7,621 bases of DNA. Source: an uncultured Akkermansia sp. Its GTDB lineage: Bacteria > Verrucomicrobiota > Verrucomicrobiia > Verrucomicrobiales > Akkermansiaceae. The DNA is taken from NCBI GenBank assembly GCA_947585525.1, contig CANPXA010000083.1:1-7621 (forward strand), given 5' to 3'. Each line of letters begins with the position of its first letter. Position 1 is the first letter of the stretch. A program made the translations under genes and the position numbers. This document shows positions 1 to 7,132 of the stretch, in pieces. The notes beneath the pieces were generated by a model. It had not been told where the DNA came from, ran no database searches, and saw only the letters and a list, made by a program, of their open reading frames with translations.

Positions 1-1
1 A

Positions 2-1735
2 CAGCTCATCTCTGAGCACGGCATCCCGGAGCACGTCCGCCCCGCCCTCATGGATGCGGCAAACGCCATGAGCTATGAATCCCTTAAAACCTACCTCTCC
101 TACCCGCATCATGCCTATGATGGCCACAGCGTACTGGACCACGCTCGCATGAAGGTGTACTTCGTCCCACCTCTGGAGGGTCGCACCTGCCCGGATTGTT
201 CAGAGATTGTCCATAACACCGACCCTGACGGTCCCTCTCCGGCGTGGACCCATCACTACACGGGCAAAGGAGTGCAATACAGCCGTTTTCCGATACCCTT
301 GTCCACTTACGCCCCGGAGGAGAATGGCATGGGTATCTGGCAAAAGCTCTGCCACCGCGTGGACGTGGATCCTTTCAATTTGGCGGCTACACTCGTTTTC
401 CTGCTGGCCATCCTACACACGTTTATGGCTCCGTTCTTCCAGGGATACGCGCACAAACTGGAGAAACGTCACAAGGAAAAACTCCTCTCATCCAACTTCC
501 GCATCCTCCATCCGGAGCAAAGGGTGCCCGTTTCTCTGCTTTCCACCATATTCCACTTTCTTGGCGAGGTGGAAGTGGTGTTCGGACTCTGGATCATCCC
601 CTTCTGTCTGGTGTGCCAACACTATTACTCCATGGAGGATTTTCTGCGCTACATTGATCGGGATACCAGCTTCACGGAACCCCTCTTCGTAGCCGTCATT
701 ATGGTGATTGCCTCCTCTCGCCCCATTTACCGCCTCGCGGAAAACACGCTGCAGCTCGGAGCCTCCCTCGGCAAGGGCTCTCCCGCCGCCTGGTGGATAT
801 CTGTGCTCTGCATAGCCCCACTGCTCGGCTCTTTCATCACGGAGCCGGCAGCCATGACCCTTTCCGCCATCCTTCTGGGCAAGAAAATCTACCAGCTTCG
901 CCCCAGCTCCAGTCTCTGCTACGCAACCATTGCCTTGTTGTTTGTGAATGTCTCCGTGGGCGGCACTCTCACTCATTTTGCGGCTCCGCCTATCGTGATG
1001 GTGGCCGGCAAATGGAATTGGGACATGACTCATATGTTCACCCATTTCGGCTGGAAAGCCGTCACCGGTATCGTCATTGCCAATGTCATTTACTTCTTCA
1101 TCTTCACAAAGGAATTTCGCCGTCTCGCTGAGATCCATAGACAAAACTCCGCCGTGGAAAGCTCTGTTCCTACCTCTTGGGAGGACCGCCAAGATGTCAT
1201 CCCCATCTGGGTCTATCTCGTCTCAATCTTCTTCCTGGCATGGACCGTTTTCTTTGCCCATCACCCGGCTATCTTTATCGGAGGCTTCCTTTTCTTCCTC
1301 GGGTTCACCATGGCCACCCCGCAGTACCAAAACGCCTTTTCCATCAAGGTTCCTCTCCTGGTAGCCTTTTTCCTGGCCGGTTTGCTCATCCTGGGTGGGG
1401 TGCAGGGATGGTGGATGCAGCCCGTCCTCCAAGGTCTCGCCGATATAGGAGCTGAGGCTACCATGGGTGTGGCCAGCATCCTTACCGCGTTCAATGATAA
1501 CGCCTCTGTCACTTTCCTTTCCAGCACCGTACCCAACCTCCCGGAAAGCATTCGCTACGCCATCGTAGCCGGCGCCGTCACCGGCGGTGGTCTCACCGTC
1601 ATAGCCAATGCCCCCAATCCCGCCGGACAGGCCATTCTCGGCAAGTACTTCAAGTCCGGCATCAGCGCGCCGAAATTGTTTGCCTGGGCCTTCCTGCCCA
1701 CGGTTATTATGTTCCTCATGTTTACTCTCTTTTAA
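2..1735 (+). CDS. Putative Na+/H+ antiporter, 5' end outside the window
   Basis: This is a polytopic inner-membrane protein that probably exchanges Na+ for H+. The frame is open from base 2, and the first ATG (position 50) has no Shine-Dalgarno sequence before it, so the true start is most likely upstream; 577 residues are visible. Numbering from the ATG at 50, a hydrophilic N-terminal part of about 105 residues contains CPDC (47-50) and several histidines. Hydrophobic segments then begin near 110, 163, 212, 246 and 290 and continue to the C-terminus. Two related motifs mark the two halves: GGTLTHFAAPPI (304-315) and GGGLTVIANAPNPAG (512-526), preceded by FNDNASVTFL (481-490). Buried-looking charged residues include GEVEV (172-176), TEPAAMT (264-270) and D483. 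These fit the ion transporter superfamily (NhaD/ArsB-like) and the 'Putative Na+/H+ antiporter' Pfam family found in Chlamydiae and relatives. The ion specificity is inferred from the family only. ribE follows after 3 nt. Confidence 0.85.
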   Translation, partial: QLISEHGIPEHVRPALMDAANAMSYESLKTYLSYPHHAYDGHSVLDHARMKVYFVPPLEGRTCPDCSEIVHNTDPDGPSPAWTHHYTGKGVQYSRFPIPLSTYAPEENGMGIWQKLCHRVDVDPFNLAATLVFLLAILHTFMAPFFQGYAHKLEKRHKEKLLSSNFRILHPEQRVPVSLLSTIFHFLGEVEVVFGLWIIPFCLVCQHYYSMEDFLRYIDRDTSFTEPLFVAVIMVIASSRPIYRLAENTLQLGASLGKGSPAAWWISVLCIAPLLGSFITEPAAMTLSAILLGKKIYQLRPSSSLCYATIALLFVNVSVGGTLTHFAAPPIVMVAGKWNWDMTHMFTHFGWKAVTGIVIANVIYFFIFTKEFRRLAEIHRQNSAVESSVPTSWEDRQDVIPIWVYLVSIFFLAWTVFFAHHPAIFIGGFLFFLGFTMATPQYQNAFSIKVPLLVAFFLAGLLILGGVQGWWMQPVLQGLADIGAEATMGVASILTAFNDNASVTFLSSTVPNLPESIRYAIVAGAVTGGGLTVIANAPNPAGQAILGKYFKSGISAPKLFAWAFLPTVIMFLMFTLF

Positions 1736-1738
1736 GCG

Positions 1739-2344
1739 ATGTTTACAGGCCTGGTAGAGACGACCGGAAGACTGGTAAGCAGCACCCCTATTGCAGGGGG
1801 AGCTCGGTATGTGATTTCTATACCTTTTGCTTCAGAGCTCTCTTTGGGAGACTCCGTTGCCGTGAATGGTTGTTGTCTCACGGTGGATGAATTGGATGTA
1901 TCCGCCGGAACTGCCGGTTTCGACCTCCTCGCCCAAACTCTCCGAGTCACTTCCCTCGGACAACTTTCCACCGGTTCTCCCTGCAATCTCGAGCGTGCCG
2001 TACTTCCTACCTCCCGGATGGGTGGTCATTTCGTTTCCGGACATATTGACTGCACCGGCAAAATAACCCATGTGGAACAGGAGGGACAGGATCACGTTCT
2101 GCGCATTCAGGTGCCACACCTGCGTTACTGCATCGACAAAGGCAGTATCTCCGTTGACGGGGTCTCTCTCACCATTGCCAACATTTTGCGAGAAAACTCT
2201 GAACTTGAGTTCTGGCTTACTCCGCACACATGGCAGTTGACGGTGATGCCCTCCTATTCTGTCGGCTCCGTCGTCAATATCGAGTGGGATCTTCTGGCCA
2301 AATACATTGAAAACTTCGCCATCCACCCCCGACAAGAAGGCTAG
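1739..2344 (+). CDS. ribE: Riboflavin synthase (alpha subunit)
   Basis: This cytoplasmic enzyme performs the last step of riboflavin synthesis, the dismutation of two 6,7-dimethyl-8-ribityllumazine molecules to riboflavin and a pyrimidinedione that is recycled. The protein is 201 residues long, close to the usual 200-215. It shows the classic tandem of two similar beta barrels: MFTGLV at 1-6 with NGCCLTV (43-49) in the first, and GGHFVSGHID (95-104) with VDGVSLTI (139-146) in the second. F2, C46, H102 and S143 correspond to residues of the active site known from the E. coli enzyme, so it looks fully functional. The ATG lies 3 nt after the antiporter stop and has no clear Shine-Dalgarno sequence, which suggests coupled translation. 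No FMN riboswitch is visible, as expected for a gene inside a transcription unit. Other riboflavin genes are not in the window. The stop codon shares CTAG with the opposite gene. Confidence 0.97.
   Translation: MFTGLVETTGRLVSSTPIAGGARYVISIPFASELSLGDSVAVNGCCLTVDELDVSAGTAGFDLLAQTLRVTSLGQLSTGSPCNLERAVLPTSRMGGHFVSGHIDCTGKITHVEQEGQDHVLRIQVPHLRYCIDKGSISVDGVSLTIANILRENSELEFWLTPHTWQLTVMPSYSVGSVVNIEWDLLAKYIENFAIHPRQEG
2341..2344. other. Shared palindromic CTAG holding both stop codons
   Basis: The + strand ribE ends in TAG at 2342-2344, and the - strand transglutaminase-like gene ends in TAG read from 2343 to 2341. The two converging genes therefore overlap by exactly the 4-bp palindrome CTAG. There is no intergenic space, and no hairpin followed by a T-run was seen on either side. 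Confidence 0.95.
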
Positions 2345-4794
2345 TCTCTCGTTGCTCTCTCTCCTCTTCGCCGATCCGGAGTGCTGCGTTCCGTACTATC
2401 ATCGAGTCGTTTGTCGGCATCATCTTCTATGCGCTGAGCCTTCTTGTCATCTCCTGCCTTACGCCAACAATCGGCAATGTTGAACATAACCCGGTGGTGA
2501 CGTTTAATGAGGAAGAAATCATCGTCCTTGAAGGCGTGTTTAGAGAAGAAGCTCTCGGCATCTTTGGCCGCGCTCTTCCATAAACTGCGCATGGTGTTCT
2601 CTTTCTTTTTTTCGTCCAAGCTGTCATCCTCGTCGAGCTTTTTCTCGAATTCTTCAATCATCTCACGGTAGCAATTCAACACCTGATCGAAGACATCCGC
2701 CCTTCCGGCATACTCCTTCAGTTGCCCTTTGAAGAATGTCACCAGTCCACGAGAATCCTTCGCCTTCACGAGCAACTCCGCCTGCCTTTTCAACCCGTCC
2801 ACCATCAGATCAGCACGCCCCATATCAACAAGTTGACCCATCTTCTTTCCACTCTTCTTGAGCATCTGACGCTTCATTTTATCATCCTTGTCCGCCATGA
2901 TTCGGTTCGCCTGCACATCCTGCGCCAGATCAAGCAGCTCCCCGTTCTTCTTGCTCAGTTTCTCCAGCTCCACATAGACCCGCTTCCACGTCCCCATAGG
3001 AACGGTTTCTTTCCCGCAATAATCCAACACCTCAATGTAATTCCACCACCCTGCGCTTAAGAGGGGATACGCCGTAGTCACATACCTCGCCGCCGCCAAC
3101 GCTTGCTGCGGACACTTCATGCGGCACAGAAAATCAGAAAGCAGCATTCCATCCGCCGCGGGCTCCAGTTTGTCATCAGTCAAGTTCTTATCCCGATGCA
3201 CCAGAGTGGATTCGTGCAACCTCTTGCCCGAACAGGGATTGTCAAATCGACCTGTGTTATACCCGTACGACCCGAAGGAGGTCCATGTTTTGTCCGCCGT
3301 GAGCAACGCGACCCACGCGTGTCCGCCGCGATTTCCATCACCGGTTATATAGACGGCAGGGATGCCCTTGCAGCGCGCTGTCATGCAGGCGAAGTACCCT
3401 TGGTCGCGACAGACTCCTCCCTTCTCCTTGAGTTCCTCAAAGGTATATTTTTTGTAGGGGTCTTCACCCATGGTCGCACGTTCCATGATGTAGTGGACGG
3501 CGCCGTACGCTTCTCCCCAATTTTCTCTCCTGTAGGAGAGGTTCTTGTTCACCCACTCAAACTCAGACCGAGGCAGACGAACGTCCACCACGTAGAGGAG
3601 TTCGGTTGCAGACAGCTTTTTTAGATCCGTGAGCAGCCTCCGTCGAAAATCCTCCTCTTTGTAGTAATCATAGATTTGCTGCATGTTGAGCAGCGGTTCA
3701 CTCGGATCTCGAAGCAACCCGGAAGATTGGGCGCTCTGCGGATGCACCAGTGAGCAAGCTATCGCCAACGATAAGTACTTCTGCCTGTCTTTCGGCTTCG
3801 TTCCCGCGCTCAGCTTGTAGAACATGTCAATGGCGTACTCTATCTGGTCTTTCTTCCCGGAATTGAGCTTGTACGTCTGCAAAAAACGGCGCAACGGGCG
3901 AGAGGGATCCGTGATGGCCCACACCATAAAATCCTCTCTCGTCAATTGTGTCTTTTTATTGCCCTTTTTCCCATCTCCTTCCTCACCAACCCCCTTTCCC
4001 GCTCCGCTCTGGACAAAGGTATCCAAAAAATCGGCGCCTGCCAGCTCAGCGAGGTAGCACAAATCAATCGCTTGCTGCAATACTTTCGTATCATGGTAAA
4101 GCCTGTAGTCCAGCCTCTCGCCGTTCAGCAAAGCAGGCGCCACTTCACGTAATTTTTCCTCGAGTTTCGGAACCGCCTTGCTAATTTCCTGTTTCCGGGT
4201 CATCCGCTTCAGCCAATTGTCCCAGAGACGTACATTTTCGGCACTGTTCGCATTGACACCGGCAATTACCAATGGATCGCTGTAAGCATCATCCTTCGGC
4301 TCCTCCGGAGTAGGCTCGCCGGGGGTGTCTTCATCCGTTTTCGGGACGGTTTCACCCGATCCGGTTGATTCATCCTGCTTGGTGGGCTCAGTCGTGTTCT
4401 GCGGTTCTTCCGAGCCGGATGTTGGCTCGCTCGGAGTTACAGTTTGAGGACGCTCGGGTTCACTCGGTTGAGCAGGGGTCTCTGACGTAGTGTCCGGCGA
4501 TACCGGTGTTTCAGTGGTCTGTTCACCTTCGGCGGGTTGGATTGGTTTCTCCTGATCCTCGGGAGCCCTCTTTTTCCTGGTTTTTTTGTCGTGAGTGGTC
4601 GGACTTTCCGACCGTTGCACCGCTTTCGGTCCATCAGAAGGGAACCATTCCTTCACCAAATTCGTCAACTTCTGGCGGCTCGTGTATGCCCCAACCGCTA
4701 CCCCCACAAGAATGAACAACGTGAGGATATACCCACCCCTTACCTGAGGCGAAGAATGCTTCTTTCTCGTCCGACGCTTCGTCATCGCCTTCAT
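2341..4794 (-). CDS. Membrane-anchored transglutaminase-like protein with Pro/Glu/Thr-rich stalk
   Basis: This 817-residue protein has a basic N-terminus (1-20) and one hydrophobic segment (about 21-37), which predicts a single anchor with the rest in the periplasm. A low-complexity stalk rich in Pro, Glu, Thr and Ser covers about 60-168. After a mainly helical region (about 175-445) comes a transglutaminase-like core: GGVCRDQGYFACM (459-471) with nucleophile candidate C462, then KGIPAVYITGD (476-486) and GGHAWVALL (490-498) with H492. Spacing to the usual third catalytic Asp leads to G508, so activity is uncertain. Residues from about 550 to 760 look like TPR-type helical hairpins, and the tail (about 780-817) is highly charged. 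Possible roles are peptide or cell-wall cleavage, cross-linking or binding; no substrate can be named. The first ATG lies 1 nt after the reductase stop (TAGGATG). A second ATG at codon 4 (4785) has AGGA at better spacing and could be the real start. It is the last gene of the - strand operon. Confidence 0.88.
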   Translation of the reverse strand: MKAMTKRRTRKKHSSPQVRGGYILTLFILVGVAVGAYTSRQKLTNLVKEWFPSDGPKAVQRSESPTTHDKKTRKKRAPEDQEKPIQPAEGEQTTETPVSPDTTSETPAQPSEPERPQTVTPSEPTSGSEEPQNTTEPTKQDESTGSGETVPKTDEDTPGEPTPEEPKDDAYSDPLVIAGVNANSAENVRLWDNWLKRMTRKQEISKAVPKLEEKLREVAPALLNGERLDYRLYHDTKVLQQAIDLCYLAELAGADFLDTFVQSGAGKGVGEEGDGKKGNKKTQLTREDFMVWAITDPSRPLRRFLQTYKLNSGKKDQIEYAIDMFYKLSAGTKPKDRQKYLSLAIACSLVHPQSAQSSGLLRDPSEPLLNMQQIYDYYKEEDFRRRLLTDLKKLSATELLYVVDVRLPRSEFEWVNKNLSYRRENWGEAYGAVHYIMERATMGEDPYKKYTFEELKEKGGVCRDQGYFACMTARCKGIPAVYITGDGNRGGHAWVALLTADKTWTSFGSYGYNTGRFDNPCSGKRLHESTLVHRDKNLTDDKLEPAADGMLLSDFLCRMKCPQQALAAARYVTTAYPLLSAGWWNYIEVLDYCGKETVPMGTWKRVYVELEKLSKKNGELLDLAQDVQANRIMADKDDKMKRQMLKKSGKKMGQLVDMGRADLMVDGLKRQAELLVKAKDSRGLVTFFKGQLKEYAGRADVFDQVLNCYREMIEEFEKKLDEDDSLDEKKKENTMRSLWKSAAKDAESFFSKHAFKDDDFFLIKRHHRVMFNIADCWRKAGDDKKAQRIEDDADKRLDDSTERSTPDRRRGERATRD
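4291..4617 (-). other. Sequence encoding a low-complexity Pro/Glu/Thr/Ser stalk
   Basis: These bases encode residues about 60-168 of the transglutaminase-like protein. The stretch is dominated by P, E, T, S and Q with short irregular repeats such as SEPERPQTVTPSEPT and EEPQNTTEPTKQ, and has almost no large hydrophobic residues. It follows the single membrane segment, so it most likely acts as an extended spacer that holds the catalytic-like domain away from the membrane. The repeats are degenerate rather than exact. Confidence 0.8.
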
Positions 4795-4795
4795 C

Positions 4796-5698
4796 CTACC
4801 GTTTCACGGCTCCCTTGAAAAGAAAAAAATCGCTCACCGCATGGCGCAAAGTTTCTGTCGCCTCCGGCATCCGGATTCCCAGCGTCCGCAACCTCGCACT
4901 GTCCATTGCCGTGTGCACGGGTCGCTTTGCACGAAAAAAAGGCACCCCCTTGAGATGCTGTTCCGCAACATGCACCATCGACGCCAGATACCCCGATTCA
5001 TGCGCCAGCTGCATGCATATCACGGCGCAGTCATGCCAACTCAAGGGATCCCCTGCCGAACACACGTGCAACACACCCCTCTGCTCTGTCGGCAGTAAAG
5101 CCAGTGCAGCGCGCGCTATATCCACCGCATGTGTGGGCATAGACCACTTGTCAGCCACAGCTGCAAGGCATTCCCCACGCAAAGCCCTTGCCAAAACACT
5201 CTCTACGAAGGAAGGTCGTTCCGGGTTGCCGCAAACCCATGAGACGCGCAAAATGAGAGCCTCAGTGAGCGCCTCCTGCACTTGCAGCTCGCCCTCTCTC
5301 TTGCTCTCCGCATACGTGTTGATGGGTCGGCAATGCGCCGTCTCCGACTTTAATCCCTGCTTTCTGCCATCCAGCACATAATCCGTGGAAAGGTGAATAA
5401 AGCGCGCTCCGGTATGCCGACAAGCAAGCGCCATCCGAGCCGGGCTCACCGCATTCACCAAGTGGGCCGACAAGGCATCCGACTCGCATTCCTCCAATCC
5501 GGAAATGGCAGCGCAATTCACAACAGCGCAAGCCGCCGTGCGCAATACGTAATCACACACCGCCTCCGGTTCCATCAGATCGCACTCTCCGTGCTGCGGA
5601 GCTACCACCGTCCATCCCCTCGCTTGTGCTTCCCGACAAAACACCTGCCCGACCCTGCCGGAAGCGCCGAATACGAGGATGGGAAGTGCATTGTTCAT
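4796..5698 (-). CDS. RmlD-like NAD(P)-dependent sugar-nucleotide reductase
   Basis: This 300-residue cytoplasmic enzyme belongs to the extended short-chain dehydrogenase/reductase family and is closest in pattern to dTDP-4-dehydrorhamnose reductase (RmlD/RfbD), which reduces the 4-keto sugar in dTDP-L-rhamnose synthesis. It shows the nucleotide-binding loop GASGRVG (11-17), NCAAISGLEECE (61-72), STDYVLDG (104-111), and the catalytic pair Y129 and K133 in YAESK. RVSWVCG and DKWSMPTHAVDIARAA follow, and a C-terminal region is typical of RmlD. The length matches the family. An in-frame ATG exists at 5800, but the ATG at 5698 is preferred because it overlaps the Sel1 stop as ATGA and puts the Rossmann strand at the N-terminus. 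No other rhamnose genes (rmlA, B, C) are in the window, so the substrate is uncertain. A methionine adenosyltransferase beta-subunit-like role is a less likely alternative. Confidence 0.9.
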   Translation of the reverse strand: MNNALPILVFGASGRVGQVFCREAQARGWTVVAPQHGECDLMEPEAVCDYVLRTAACAVVNCAAISGLEECESDALSAHLVNAVSPARMALACRHTGARFIHLSTDYVLDGRKQGLKSETAHCRPINTYAESKREGELQVQEALTEALILRVSWVCGNPERPSFVESVLARALRGECLAAVADKWSMPTHAVDIARAALALLPTEQRGVLHVCSAGDPLSWHDCAVICMQLAHESGYLASMVHVAEQHLKGVPFFRAKRPVHTAMDSARLRTLGIRMPEATETLRHAVSDFFLFKGAVKR

Positions 5699-6135
5699 CG
5701 ATTGACGGGTGGTACAGGAGGATGCGGCGCACGGAGGGAGAGGTTCAGCAACGCATCGTATGCCCGACTCTCTCCTCGAGCTGCGGCCTTGCGGTACCAA
5801 TAAGCCGCCATCTCTGCACTCTGAGGTGCGCCCAGCCCCTGCTCAAAACAGCTGCCCAGCTTGAGAGCCGCCCCGGAGTGTCCACGTCGCGCCGCTTGCT
5901 CCAGACAACTAACCGCCCCGGCAGGATCCTTGCTGCAACCCACTCCCTTGAGGTAATACTTGCCCAACAGGTAGAGGGCATCCGTATCACCGGCGCGAGC
6001 CGCCGTGTCAAAACAGGCTATGGCTCTCTCATAATCGCGCGTGACTCCCCTCCCCCGCATAAGGCGATGCCCCAGCTGCATACACGAGCCGGGATCACCT
6101 TGCGAGGCGAGTTGCTGCAGTGTCTCGATGTCCAT
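5695..6135 (-). CDS. Sel1-like repeat protein
   Basis: This 146-residue protein consists almost entirely of Sel1-like repeats, a TPR-related helical hairpin that mediates protein-protein contacts. Three consecutive units are each exactly 36 residues: 13-48, 49-84 and 85-120. They share the pattern GD-x-x-A-x-x-LG near the start, a G-x-G turn in the middle and an A-x-x-x-x-x-x-AA-x-x-G end, and the beginning of a fourth unit lies at 121-134. A proline-rich tail closes the protein. There is no signal peptide or membrane segment, so it is probably cytoplasmic. The start lies 34 nt after the permease stop. No in-frame alternative start occurs in that gap and no good Shine-Dalgarno sequence is seen. 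Its stop overlaps the reductase start as ATGA, so the two proteins are probably made together and may interact. Its partner cannot be deduced from sequence. Confidence 0.92.
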   Translation of the reverse strand: MDIETLQQLASQGDPGSCMQLGHRLMRGRGVTRDYERAIACFDTAARAGDTDALYLLGKYYLKGVGCSKDPAGAVSCLEQAARRGHSGAALKLGSCFEQGLGAPQSAEMAAYWYRKAAARGESRAYDALLNLSLRAPHPPVPPVNR

Positions 6136-6169
6136 GAAGTGATTGGTTGACGCGGGGTGAAGAATCGAT

Positions 6170-7132
6170 CTAAAATTCCTTGTACGAAAAAATCCACGTA
6201 GCTACCAACAGGTGCAAGACAACGTACGCCCCGGCCACCAGCGCCAATCCTCCCACGAGAGAAAAACCTATCTCCTGTCCGGCAGCAGCGGCATCCGTCA
6301 ACGAAAAAACGCTGAAGTCCGGGATGCATACCCCAAACACGCGCTGCACCCAAAGCATTCCCTCACTCAAACCTGCTCGTCCGCTCGCATCAGCTATTCC
6401 GGTGAAGAGTTGTCCCTGGAACATCCCGATGAAATAGGCTCCCAGTGCAAAAATCATGCTCACGATCGTCCCACTCGTGAAGCACGATATCAAGAGGGTA
6501 AAACTGGTGAGCACAGCAAAACCAAGAAGCATCGCCAAAATGCTCTCCTGCAGGTCGAGGGAATTCCCCGCTGCCGCCAGTTGTTCCAAGTAAGGTGCCA
6601 TCTCCTGCGCACTGTACCCGTTCTCTCCCAACGCCTGCCTCATTTCCTGCGCCATGCTCCCTTCCCTCAGGTAAAGCAGCAAACTGAGCATCCCATCCAT
6701 CACCACCAACATGATGCCCATAGCTATAATAACTCCAAGAGCCTTTCCTGCCAGGTAGTCGAAACGAGGCACGGGCTTGCAAAGTATCGTGTAGAGAATT
6801 CGGTCCTCGCTGTCACGCGGGATGAGCAAAGCTGTCGCCGCCACACAAAAAATCATCGCCACGAGCCGCATACACCCCAGACCTACGTCCTGGATGAATT
6901 GCAACTGGCCTATTCCCTGGTACTCCACGCCCATGTGCTCCTGGTACGGCAAAAACTGCAAGGCCATAAAGCCTATCGCTATAACCGCCAAACTCATGAA
7001 GAGGCGCATACGTATCAACTGCGTGAGCGTCACCCCGGCCACGGCCATAACCCGTGTCGGCGTATGCATGATTGGACTCAAGAACGACGGCATGATGCGT
7101 CCGTTATCGGCGCGGCGCTTTCTCCCCCTCAT
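6170..7132 (-). CDS. ABC-2-type transporter permease subunit
   Basis: This 320-residue integral membrane protein has six predicted hydrophobic segments (about 43-61, 85-104, 129-155, 198-217, 220-238 and 290-315). The motif EDRILYTILCKPVPR (109-123) followed by DYLAGKALG (125-133) matches the coupling-helix region of ABC-2 permeases of the NosY/YhaP type, and the end WIFSYKEF is also typical. A soluble loop (about 157-195) lies between the third and fourth segments. It should work with an ATP-binding subunit to move an unknown substrate, probably outward. No ATPase gene is in the window, which is unusual because the two normally sit side by side. The start at 7132 is chosen because GGAGG (7144-7140) precedes it by 7 nt; it overlaps the upstream gene by 29 nt. 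An ATG at 7093, 10 nt past the upstream stop, is a reasonable alternative but has a poor ribosome binding site. Confidence 0.85.
   Translation of the reverse strand: MRGRKRRADNGRIMPSFLSPIMHTPTRVMAVAGVTLTQLIRMRLFMSLAVIAIGFMALQFLPYQEHMGVEYQGIGQLQFIQDVGLGCMRLVAMIFCVAATALLIPRDSEDRILYTILCKPVPRFDYLAGKALGVIIAMGIMLVVMDGMLSLLLYLREGSMAQEMRQALGENGYSAQEMAPYLEQLAAAGNSLDLQESILAMLLGFAVLTSFTLLISCFTSGTIVSMIFALGAYFIGMFQGQLFTGIADASGRAGLSEGMLWVQRVFGVCIPDFSVFSLTDAAAAGQEIGFSLVGGLALVAGAYVVLHLLVATWIFSYKEF

Noticed and set aside
488..1192. Open frame of 234 codons on the - strand within the antiporter gene.
   Set aside because: Same codon-aligned antisense effect. The predicted protein is Gly/His/Glu-rich without motifs, and the + strand product is a clear transporter.
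1832..2335. Open frame of 167 codons on the - strand opposite ribE.
   Set aside because: Codon-aligned shadow of a certain gene; no domain or ribosome binding site supports it.
3103..3624. Open frame of 173 codons on the + strand inside the transglutaminase-like gene.
   Set aside because: It lies opposite the conserved Cys/His motifs of the - strand gene and its translation shows no family pattern.
5699..5800. 34-residue N-terminal extension of the reductase from an ATG at 5800.
   Set aside because: It would overlap the Sel1 gene by over 100 nt and add a Cys/Arg/Pro-rich stretch before the Rossmann fold. The ATG at 5698 gives the usual RmlD start and an ATGA overlap.
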